From assembly GCF_013415905.1 (NCBI RefSeq), contig NZ_CP058909.1, positions 372,001-436,000 on the forward strand: a stretch of 64,000 bases of DNA, written 5' to 3'. The position numbers and the translations under genes are program-made. This document shows, in pieces, positions 53,931-61,771 of the stretch (its first letter is position 1; each line of letters starts with the position of its first letter). The stretch is from Halosimplex pelagicum (GTDB lineage: Archaea; Halobacteriota; Halobacteria; Halobacteriales; Haloarculaceae). The notes beneath the pieces were generated by a model. It had not been told where the DNA came from and made no database searches. It saw nothing but the letters and a program-made list of their open reading frames with translations.

Positions 53931-55922
53931 TCAGCCGTACAGTTCCTCGAAGACCTTCCGCTGGGCGGCCCGGAGGTGCTGGTGGAAGGTCGAACGGCCG
54001 ATGTCCATGGCGGCGGCCAGGTCCTCGCCGTTGGTCTCTCGGGGCCACTCGAAGAAGCCGCCGACGATGGCCGTCTGGAGCGCGGTCGACTGGCGGTCGG
54101 TGAGCCGGTCGTCGATGCGGGCGCGCACGTCCTGGCGGCTCTCGGCCGGGCGCTCGTGCTCGCGGTAGGCCGACAGGTCCGCGCCGGCGATCCGGTCCTC
54201 GACGGCCTCGACGACCGTCCGCGGCTGGGCCTCGGGGGGGATCTCGACGGTCAGGTCGCCGGTGCCGCCCGCGGCCGACATCGCGGCGACCCGCCCGCCC
54301 CGGTCCAGCAGGAGTTCGACCAGCGGCGACTCCGCGACCGTGAACTCGACGACCGACCGCCCGTCGCCCGTCGTCACCGGCGTACACGCGGTCACGTCCC
54401 CGCGGGCGGTGGCGGCCTCGACGACCGCCTCGGGGTCGGCGTCCGTCTCGAAGAAGAAGGTCGTCGGCCCCGCCTCGCGCGTGACGGTCCCGGTGTGGAC
54501 GAACTCGGCGTCGATCTCGGCGGAGAGCCCGACGAAGAAGGGGTCCTCGCCGGCCAGCGAGAACGCCAGCTCCGTCACGTCGTCGGAACCGAGCAACCGC
54601 TGGGAGGTCAGCGCGTGCAGCGCCATCGCGGTCGACTGGGCGACCGCGGCGAGCACGCGCTGTTCGGGCTCGGGCAGGTCGGCCTCGGGCCGGAGACCGA
54701 CGACGAGGACGCCGTAGCCCACGTCGCCGTACTGCAGCGGCAGGGCGGCCAGCCCGCCCGCGCCGCCGTCGACCAGGTCCTCGTAGACCGACGGGACCGC
54801 GTCGGCGTCGACGAACTGCGCGTCGCCAGTCCGGGCGGCCCGCGCCGCCGGGTCAGCGCCGTCGACCGGCAGCTCCAGCGACGGCGGGTCGGCGACCCCC
54901 GCCCACGTCCCCGGGCGGATGGCGTCGGTCGCGGGCTCGGCCTCGCCGACCCACGCCAGGGCGTACTCGTCGGTCTCGACCAGCCGGTCGGCCACCGCCC
55001 GCTCGACCGCCGACCGGGTCTCCGCGCTCAGCAGTTCGCTCGTCACGTCCGTCAACAGCCCGTCCAGCCGGTCGAGCAGCGCCTCGACCGTCTCGCGTTC
55101 GGCCCTGGCCTTCTCGGCCTGGCGCTGGGCCTCCCGCTCGGCCTCGACGCGCTCGGTCACGTCCTCCTGGAAGCCGACGTAGTGGGTCACCTCGTCGCCC
55201 TCGCCGTGGATCGGCGCGATGTGGACCCGGTTCCAGAACTGCTCGCCGTCGTCGGTGTAGTTGACGAGTTCGACCGAGACGGGCTCGCCCGCGTCGATCG
55301 CCTTCGCCATCTCGGCGATCTTCGCCTCCTCGGAGCCGTCGCCCTGCATGAAGTTGCAGTTGCGGCCGAGCACGTCCGCCTCGTCGTAGCCCGCCAGCGC
55401 CTCGAAGGCGTCGTTGACGTAGATCAGCGGCGTGTCGCGGCGCTTCCCGTCGGCGATGGTGATCCCCACCGGCGCCTCGTCCATCGCCCGGTCTTTCAGC
55501 TCCTCGGTGACCTCGGCGAACCGCCGGTCGCCCGCCGCGACCGCCGCGTCGAGGGCGTCGACCAGCGCGCCCAGTTGCTTCTCCGGGGGGTCCCTCGGCA
55601 CGTAGTCGGTCACGCCCGCGGCGATGGCGTCGCTGGCCAGGTGTTCGTCGCCGATCGCGGTGAAGATGAGAAAGGGCAGGTCGTCGGTCCGCTCGCGCAC
55701 GTCGGTCAGCAGGTCCAGGCCCGAGCTATCGGGCAGTCGCCGCTCGCTGACGACGGCGGCCGGGGGGTCGGTGGCGACCGCGTCCAGCGCCGCCGCCGCG
55801 TCCCGCGCCCGTTCGAAGGCGTAGCCGGCCTCGCGGAGCGCGTCGGCGACCGGCGCCGCGCGCTCGTCGTCGGGGTCGACGTACAGCACCCGTCGCCCCG
55901 CCCCCGCAGTGGAGCGAGTCAT
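53931..55922 (-). CDS. bat: bacterio-opsin activator Bat with LOV domain
   Basis: 663 residues: receiver-like domain (11-130), PAS/LOV domain (145-260), coiled coil, GAF-like region (300-450), and a C-terminal bacterioopsin-activator HTH (LTDRQSTALQTAIVGGFFEW, GRSTFHQHLRAAQRKVFEEL). In the receiver the phospho-accepting Asp is replaced by Glu (E60 in SERRLPD). The PAS domain has GRNCNFMQG with C189, the LOV cysteine, plus flavin-contact residues N221 (VELVNYT), N231 (FWNRVH) and Q252 (GFQEDV). ATG 55922 is preferred; the frame also opens at an upstream TTG. Known Bat activates bop under low oxygen and light; this copy is well equipped for blue-light sensing. Confidence 0.93.
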   Translation of the reverse strand: MTRSTAGAGRRVLYVDPDDERAAPVADALREAGYAFERARDAAAALDAVATDPPAAVVSERRLPDSSGLDLLTDVRERTDDLPFLIFTAIGDEHLASDAIAAGVTDYVPRDPPEKQLGALVDALDAAVAAGDRRFAEVTEELKDRAMDEAPVGITIADGKRRDTPLIYVNDAFEALAGYDEADVLGRNCNFMQGDGSEEAKIAEMAKAIDAGEPVSVELVNYTDDGEQFWNRVHIAPIHGEGDEVTHYVGFQEDVTERVEAEREAQRQAEKARAERETVEALLDRLDGLLTDVTSELLSAETRSAVERAVADRLVETDEYALAWVGEAEPATDAIRPGTWAGVADPPSLELPVDGADPAARAARTGDAQFVDADAVPSVYEDLVDGGAGGLAALPLQYGDVGYGVLVVGLRPEADLPEPEQRVLAAVAQSTAMALHALTSQRLLGSDDVTELAFSLAGEDPFFVGLSAEIDAEFVHTGTVTREAGPTTFFFETDADPEAVVEAATARGDVTACTPVTTGDGRSVVEFTVAESPLVELLLDRGGRVAAMSAAGGTGDLTVEIPPEAQPRTVVEAVEDRIAGADLSAYREHERPAESRQDVRARIDDRLTDRQSTALQTAIVGGFFEWPRETNGEDLAAAMDIGRSTFHQHLRAAQRKVFEELYG

Positions 55923-56108
55923 GTCCCGGAGTACCAGTCGGTCCGCCAAGAGCGTTGTCCTCGCATCGCCCGCGGTTCGCCGGCAGTCCCCGTTCCCGCA
56001 CGGGCACCCGCGTCCGCGCAGTGGCGACCGTCGGCGAGCGCCGTCCCGCGCTGCGGCGTCGCCACTGGTCGGGCGGCGACCGGAAAAAGTGCGTCGACGG
56101 CGAGCGTG

Positions 56109-57524
56109 TCAGTCCGCGGCGACTTCCGCTTCGACGTCTTCGCGGTAGTACTCGTCGATGTTCTCCTCGTCGATGCGGTTGAGTTCCTCCTTGGGGAGCA
56201 TCGAGAGGAGGTCCCAGCCGATGTCCAGCGTGTCGTCGATGTCGCGGTCGGTGCCGTAGCCCTGCTCGATGAACTCCTCCTCGAACTCCTCGGCGAAGTC
56301 GAGGTACTTGTTGTCTCGCTCCGAGAGCGCCTCGCGACCGACGATGTTCACGAGGTCGCGCAGGTCCTCACCCTCGGCGTAGGCGGCGTAGAGCTGGTCG
56401 GAGACGCCACCGTGGTCGCCGCGGGTGAGCCCCTCGCCGATACCGTCGTCCATCAGCCGCGACAGCGACGGCAGCGGGTCGATCGGCGGCTGGATGCCCT
56501 GGCTGTTCAGGTCGCGGTCGACGAGGATCTGCCCCTCCGTGATGTACCCGGTCAGGTCCGGGATCGGGTGGGTGATGTCGTCGGACGGCATCGTCAGGAT
56601 GGGGATCTGCGTGATCGACCCTTCCTGACCCTTGATGCGGCCGGCCCGCTCGTACAGCTGAGCGAGGTCGGTGTACATGTACCCGGGGTAGCCACGTCGG
56701 CCCGGGACCTCCTCGCGCGCGGCGCCGATCTCGCGCAGCGCCTCACAGTAGTTGGTCATGTCCGTGAGGATGACCAGCACGTGGTACCCCTTGTCGAAGG
56801 CGAGGTACTCCGCGGTGGTCAGGGCGAGTCGCGGTGTGACCGTCCGCTCGACGGCGGGGTCGTCCGCGAGGTTCATGAAGACGACCGAGCGTTCGAGCGC
56901 GCCGGTGCGCTCGAAGTCGTCCATGAACTCGTTGGCCTCCTCGGCGGTGATACCCATCGCGCCGAAGATCACCGCGAACTCGGTGTCGTCGTCGTCGCCG
57001 CCGTCACCCTCTTCCTCCGGGACGGAGGCCTGACGGGCGATCTGCAGAGCCAGGTCGTTGTGCGGCAGGCCCGAACCCGAGAAGATCGGGAGCTTCTGGC
57101 CGCGGACGAGCGTGTTCATGCCGTCGATGGCCGACACGCCCGTCTGGATGAAGTCCTCGGGGTACTCCCGGGAGTAGGGGTTGATCGCTTCGCCGACGAT
57201 GTCGCGTCGCTCGTCGGGGACGATGTCCGGACCGCCGTCGATCGGGTTGCCGGAGCCGTCCAGCACCCGTCCGAGCAGGTCCTCGGTGACGGGCATCTTC
57301 ATCGTCTCGCCGAGGAACCGGACCGACGAGTCCGTGTCGATGCCCTCGGTGCCTTCGAACACCTGGATGGCGACGTGGTCCGACGAGGAGTCGAGCACCT
57401 GACCGCGGCGGGTCTCGCCGTCGCCGGTCTCGATCTCGACGATCTCGTCGTAGCCGATCGGCTCGTCGGTCTCGACGTGGACCAGCGGGCCGCTGATTTC
57501 CGTGATTGTCTGGTATTCTTTCAT
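56109..57524 (-). CDS. atpB: A-type ATP synthase subunit B
   Basis: Non-catalytic regulatory subunit of the A3B3 head, 471 residues. The family regions [50 protein letters not shown] segment and [20 protein letters not shown] are intact. The haloarchaeal insertion around 180-190 is a run of Asp/Gly. Starts 2 bases after atpA. Normally followed closely by atpD; here by bat. Confidence 0.97.
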   Translation of the reverse strand: MKEYQTITEISGPLVHVETDEPIGYDEIVEIETGDGETRRGQVLDSSSDHVAIQVFEGTEGIDTDSSVRFLGETMKMPVTEDLLGRVLDGSGNPIDGGPDIVPDERRDIVGEAINPYSREYPEDFIQTGVSAIDGMNTLVRGQKLPIFSGSGLPHNDLALQIARQASVPEEEGDGGDDDDTEFAVIFGAMGITAEEANEFMDDFERTGALERSVVFMNLADDPAVERTVTPRLALTTAEYLAFDKGYHVLVILTDMTNYCEALREIGAAREEVPGRRGYPGYMYTDLAQLYERAGRIKGQEGSITQIPILTMPSDDITHPIPDLTGYITEGQILVDRDLNSQGIQPPIDPLPSLSRLMDDGIGEGLTRGDHGGVSDQLYAAYAEGEDLRDLVNIVGREALSERDNKYLDFAEEFEEEFIEQGYGTDRDIDDTLDIGWDLLSMLPKEELNRIDEENIDEYYREDVEAEVAAD

Positions 57525-57526
57525 CG

Positions 57527-59305
57527 TTAGTACAGGGAGCGCAGTTGTTCCGCGATGTCGTCTTCGAGGTCGTCGACGAACTCGTCGACCTCGTCGTCGG
57601 GCGTCGTGCCGATGCGGTTGAGCCGCGGCGCGGCGTCGATGCCCGTGATCTCGTCGATCGGGACGCCGGCGTCGAGGGCGTCGATCGCCTCGTCGTTGAA
57701 CGTCCGGATCGCGCCGAGGATCCGGTAGGTCTTCTCCGGCGGACAGTAGCGGTCGACGTCGTGCAGGGCGTTCTGCTGGAGCCACGCCTCCTTGATGAAG
57801 CGGGCGACCTCCAGGGTCAGCTGCTGGTCTTCGGGCAGGGCGTCCTTGCCGACGAGCTGGACGACCTCCTGCAGTTCGCCGTCCTCGTCGAGGATGTCGA
57901 TCGCCCACTGGCGCTGCTCGGGCCAGTCGTCGGCGACGTTGTCCTCGAACCACGGGTCCAGCTGGTCCCGGTACAGCGAGTACGAATCGTTCCAGTCGAT
58001 CGCCGGGAAGTGGCGTTTCTCCGCCAGGTCCGAGTCCAGCGCCCAGAACGTCTTGACGATGCGCAGCGTGTTCTGGGTGACCGGCTCGGAGAAGTCACCG
58101 CCGGGCGGCGAGACGGCGCCGATCGCCGAAATCGAGCCCTCGGTGCCGTTGATGTTGTCGAAGTAGCCGGCCCGCTCGTAGAACTGCGAGAGCCGGGCGG
58201 CCAGATACGCGGGGTAGCCCTCCTCGCCGGGCATCTCCTCCAGCCGCGAGGAGATCTCGCGCATGGCCTCGGCCCACCGGGAGGTGGAGTCGGCCATCAG
58301 CGCCACGTCGTAGCCCATGTCGCGGTAGTGCTCCGCGATGGTGATCCCGGTGTAGACGCAGGACTCGCGGGCGGCGACGGGCATGTTCGAGGTGTTGGCG
58401 ATGAGGCAGGTCCGGGCCATCAGCGCGTTGCCGGTCTGGGGGTCCGGAAGCTCCGGGAAGTCGTCGATGACCTCCGTCATCTCGTTGCCCCGCTCGCCGC
58501 AGCCGATGTAGACGACGATGTCGGCGTCGGCGAACTTCGCGAGGCTCTGCTGGGTGACGGTCTTGCCCGAGCCGAACGGACCCGGGATCGCGGCCGTCCC
58601 GCCCTTCGCGAGCGGGAACAGGCCGTCGAGGATGCGCTGGCCGGACGTGAGCGGCTCGGTCGGGGTCTGCTTGTCCAGGGTGGGTCGGGCCTCGCGGACC
58701 GGCCACTCCTGGCGCATCTGGACTTCGGTCCCGTCGTCGAGCTCGACGACCGTCTCCTCGACGGTGAAGTTGCCCGACTCGACGGAGACGACCTCGGCCG
58801 TCTCGCCCTCGTCGAGGGCGCCCGGCGGCACCATCACCTTGTGGTCGATGCTGGGCGTCTCGGGGACGACGCCGACGATATCGCCGCGGCCGACCTCGTC
58901 GCCCTCGTCGACCTCGGGGGTGAACTCCCAGGTCTTCTCCAGGTCGATACCGGGGGCGTCGACGCCGCGGTCGAGGAACGCCGACCCCATCTTGTCTTCG
59001 AGGACGTCGAGCGGGCGCTGGACGCCGTCGTAGATGGAGTCCAGCATGCCCGGCCCGAGGTCGACCGACAGCGGCGAGCCCGTCCCTTCGACGGGTTCGC
59101 CCGGAGCGACCGCGGAGGTCTCCTCGTAGACCTGGATCGTCGTAATCGCTCCCTCGATCTCGATGACCTCGCCCATCAGTCCCTCTTCGCCGACGTAGAC
59201 GACGTCGTTCATCTTCGCGTCGAGGTTCTTGGCCGTGACGACCGGCCCCGACACGCTCTCGATGACGCCGTCCTCGCGAACGGTCGTGTCTGTTGCTTGG
59301 CTCAT
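57527..59305 (-). CDS. atpA: A-type ATP synthase catalytic subunit A
   Basis: Catalytic subunit, 592 residues. P-loop GPFGSGKTV (242-250), the non-homologous insertion domain (about 115-185) and the catalytic region [31 protein letters not shown] are all intact. No intein. One-base gap to atpF and two-base gap to atpB show tight operon packing. Confidence 0.98.
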   Translation of the reverse strand: MSQATDTTVREDGVIESVSGPVVTAKNLDAKMNDVVYVGEEGLMGEVIEIEGAITTIQVYEETSAVAPGEPVEGTGSPLSVDLGPGMLDSIYDGVQRPLDVLEDKMGSAFLDRGVDAPGIDLEKTWEFTPEVDEGDEVGRGDIVGVVPETPSIDHKVMVPPGALDEGETAEVVSVESGNFTVEETVVELDDGTEVQMRQEWPVREARPTLDKQTPTEPLTSGQRILDGLFPLAKGGTAAIPGPFGSGKTVTQQSLAKFADADIVVYIGCGERGNEMTEVIDDFPELPDPQTGNALMARTCLIANTSNMPVAARESCVYTGITIAEHYRDMGYDVALMADSTSRWAEAMREISSRLEEMPGEEGYPAYLAARLSQFYERAGYFDNINGTEGSISAIGAVSPPGGDFSEPVTQNTLRIVKTFWALDSDLAEKRHFPAIDWNDSYSLYRDQLDPWFEDNVADDWPEQRQWAIDILDEDGELQEVVQLVGKDALPEDQQLTLEVARFIKEAWLQQNALHDVDRYCPPEKTYRILGAIRTFNDEAIDALDAGVPIDEITGIDAAPRLNRIGTTPDDEVDEFVDDLEDDIAEQLRSLY

Positions 59306-59306
59306 G

Positions 59307-59630
59307 TTAGTCTTCCTCCATCAGGTCGATGCCGATGGCGCGTTTGATCTGCTCGCGCAGTCCGCTGGAGCCGGCTTCGCCACCGAGGGTGACCAGCACC
59401 GGCTCCACGCTCGTTTCGACGTCCGAACGGACGCCCCGGGAGAGGTGTTCGAGGTCCTCGTCGTGCATCACGAGGATGCCCACGTTGTCGTCCTCGAGCA
59501 TCTCCCGGACCGCGTCGTCGAGCTGTTCGTCCTTGTCGTCGTCGGGCACGTCCGCGAACTCCCGGACGCCGGCGAGTCGGAAACCGGTCGTGAAGTCCGG
59601 GCTGCCGACGACGGCGATCTCCTGGCTCAT
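59307..59630 (-). CDS. atpF: A-type ATP synthase subunit F
   Basis: Small central-stalk subunit, 107 residues, Rossmann-like: [18 protein letters not shown] at the start and [17 protein letters not shown] in the middle are typical. Its start overlaps the atpC stop (ATGA). Confidence 0.95.
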   Translation of the reverse strand: MSQEIAVVGSPDFTTGFRLAGVREFADVPDDDKDEQLDDAVREMLEDDNVGILVMHDEDLEHLSRGVRSDVETSVEPVLVTLGGEAGSSGLREQIKRAIGIDLMEED

Positions 59631-60685
59631 TGTACCACCAGTTCGTCCCGGATCTGCTCCGGCGAGAGACCCGCCTCTCGGCCGCGCGCGACCGCGCGGA
59701 TGTTGTTGATCTCCCGCTCCTTGGCGAGCACGTACGACAGCACCGGACACACGGATAGGGGATAGCGGTTGGAAAGCGTGTCGGCGTACGCCAGCAGCGC
59801 CGCGTCCAGCGCGTGCTCGAACTCGATGAGGCTGTCGGCCTCGTCGAGCACGCGCAGCGCCTCGTCGAGGTCGTCGCCGTAGGTGCTGTCGCGGATGCGC
59901 TCGACCAGCGCCGCCTCGTCGTCGACCAGCTGGCGCAGCTCCTCGGCGTCGAACAGCTTGCCGCCCTCGATGAAGTACTCCGCCGGGTCCATGTCCGTCT
60001 CCGTCCGCGCGAGCCGGAGGACGTTCCGGACGTTCCGGAAGTCGATCTCCGCCCGCAGGAACTGCACGTACAGCTCCGTCGGTCGGTTGGGGTTCGACGG
60101 CAGCCCCTCGATGAGCGTCTCGTAGAACCGCCGGTCGACCGCGTTCTCCAGCGGCACCAGCAGTCCGGTGTCCTCGTAGTCCTCCATGGCCGCTTCGAGG
60201 GCTTCGCCGAAGATGGTTCCCTCCAGCGCGGCGACGACGTCGTCGACGGACTCGGCCTCGACCAGCCGTTCCAGCAGCTCCTCGGAGAACTCGCCCGCGC
60301 GGATGAGGTCGTCTTCCACGTCGGCCGTCTCGGCGCCCGAGTAGACGCCGCGCAGGACCGTCTTGACGTTCCACGCGTCGAACTTCCGGAGGTACCGGAC
60401 GACGTAGTCGTACAGTCGCCCCTCCGACCACCGAAGCAGGTCTTCGAAGTGCTTGGCGAGGTTCTGGTTCAGCGCGTACTCGATGAGGTCGACGCCGTCG
60501 TGGCGGGCGCCGAGCCGGTTCATCTCGGTCTCGTACTCCGACTCCTCCATGAAGCGGGCGATCTCGCCCGGCCCCATGCGGATCAGTTTCCGGTAGTCGT
60601 CGCTGTCGAACAGCGACGCCCGACGGGACCGCACCCGGGCGTTGACGTACTCGTAGTTGCTGCTCTCGTAGTCGGGCGCGCTCAT
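59627..60685 (-). CDS. atpC: A-type ATP synthase subunit C
   Basis: Subunit linking the central stalk to the membrane ring (V-type d homologue), 352 residues, all helical. Begins SNYEYVNARVRSRRASLF and has FDAWNVKTVLRGVY, FRNVRNVLRLAR and KEREINNIRAVARG, each conserved in archaeal AtpC. Four-base overlaps with atpE and atpF. Confidence 0.96.
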   Translation of the reverse strand: MSAPDYESSNYEYVNARVRSRRASLFDSDDYRKLIRMGPGEIARFMEESEYETEMNRLGARHDGVDLIEYALNQNLAKHFEDLLRWSEGRLYDYVVRYLRKFDAWNVKTVLRGVYSGAETADVEDDLIRAGEFSEELLERLVEAESVDDVVAALEGTIFGEALEAAMEDYEDTGLLVPLENAVDRRFYETLIEGLPSNPNRPTELYVQFLRAEIDFRNVRNVLRLARTETDMDPAEYFIEGGKLFDAEELRQLVDDEAALVERIRDSTYGDDLDEALRVLDEADSLIEFEHALDAALLAYADTLSNRYPLSVCPVLSYVLAKEREINNIRAVARGREAGLSPEQIRDELVVQ

Positions 60686-61263
60686 TGGTCTTCGAACAGG
60701 CGGGTGCTGATCTCCCGGAGTTCGTCCTCCCAGACGTCCTCCAGCACCGAGTCGAACGTGTTGTTCACCCGGACCCGCGAGGTGTCGCTCTCGACGACGA
60801 CGCCGCCGAGACACTCGCGCTCGCCGGCGAACTCGTAGCCGTGCTCCTCGGCGAGGTCGGCCAGCAGCGCCTCGTCGTCGGCGCGACCGTACACGCGCAC
60901 GTCGTCGCTGTCGTCGAACTCCTCGCTGGCGGCGTCCAGCAGGGTCCGCGTCAGCTCCTCGCGGCGCTCGCCCTCGAGGTCGGCCAGCTCGGCTTCGACG
61001 GCCGCGCGGACCTCCTGGAGCACGTCGCGGCGGGCGCCGAGGCGCTCCTGTTTGGCCTCGAGATTCGCGCTCGACAGCATCTGCTCGCGCTCCTGTTCGA
61101 TCGTGGCCTCGACCTCCTGGGCGCGCTCCTCGCGGATGGCCTCGGCGTCGGCCTCGGCCTCCGAGATGAGTTCGTCTTCCTGTGCCTCGGCGTCGGCCCG
61201 AATCTCCTCCGCACGTGCGCGGGCCTCGTCTCGAATGTCCTCTACGACTGTATCGAGGCTCAT
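60682..61263 (-). CDS. atpE: A-type ATP synthase subunit E
   Basis: Peripheral-stalk subunit, 193 residues. The N-terminal half is a long Glu/Ala-rich helix (ADAEAQEDELISEAEADAEA), followed by a globular C terminus with ECLGGVVVESDTSRVRVNNT. Overlaps atpC by four bases. Its coiled-coil partner, subunit H, is expected upstream of atpI, outside the window. Confidence 0.95.
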   Translation of the reverse strand: MSLDTVVEDIRDEARARAEEIRADAEAQEDELISEAEADAEAIREERAQEVEATIEQEREQMLSSANLEAKQERLGARRDVLQEVRAAVEAELADLEGERREELTRTLLDAASEEFDDSDDVRVYGRADDEALLADLAEEHGYEFAGERECLGGVVVESDTSRVRVNNTFDSVLEDVWEDELREISTRLFEDQ

Positions 61264-61287
61264 GTGTGATAGTAAAGTTCGGTGCGG

Positions 61288-61545
61288 TCAGTAAGCCGAC
61301 GGGACGATGAAGATGGTGACGAACGCGATAATGATCAGCGTCTCGGGCAGGGCCGTGAAGATCAGCGCCTGCACGAACATGTCATCGTCCTCTGCGACGG
61401 CCCCGATGGCTGCGGAACCGATACCACGCTGTGCGTACCCGGTCGCGAGCGCGCCGAGACCGACGGCGATCGCCGCGGCCGCTTTCGGTGTGAGTGCGGG
61501 ACTACTGGACGCCTGCTGCAGTGCGAGTGCGAGAGTGTCGATCAT
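61288..61545 (-). CDS. atpK: A-type ATP synthase subunit K (rotor proteolipid)
   Basis: 85 residues, a single helical hairpin preceded by a short N terminus. Ion-binding glutamate E68 lies mid-helix in FTALPETLIIIAF, and the first helix has GLGALATGYAQRGIGSAA. Context of the site is compatible with protons; nothing clearly marks Na+ specificity. Own promoter candidate upstream. Confidence 0.95.
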   Translation of the reverse strand: MIDTLALALQQASSSPALTPKAAAAIAVGLGALATGYAQRGIGSAAIGAVAEDDDMFVQALIFTALPETLIIIAFVTIFIVPSAY

Positions 61546-61607
61546 TGTTGTATAGGGTGTGTCGCGACGGTTCCGTTCCGTACACGGTCGAATTGCTCTA
61601 TCGTGGG

Positions 61608-61613
61608 CATAAA
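61608..61613 (-). promoter_or_regulatory. internal promoter candidate before atpK
   Basis: GCTTTATGCC on the minus strand lies in the 226-bp gap between atpI and atpK, about 63 bases before the atpK ATG, implying a leader of about 36 bases. An extra promoter would supply the many copies of the proteolipid the rotor needs. Confidence 0.4.
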
Positions 61614-61771
61614 GCTTCCCAAATCAACCGAATACAAACCCACGCCAACCGTTTCCAAGGATCACCCCAGCCGCCGGAGCCACCCGGCCGCTGACCGGCG
61701 CCGGCCGCCGACCGGTCGGCGTCGCCACTCCCGGCGTGTCGGCGAACGCGAAGCGCGAAAGCGCGGGCGGT

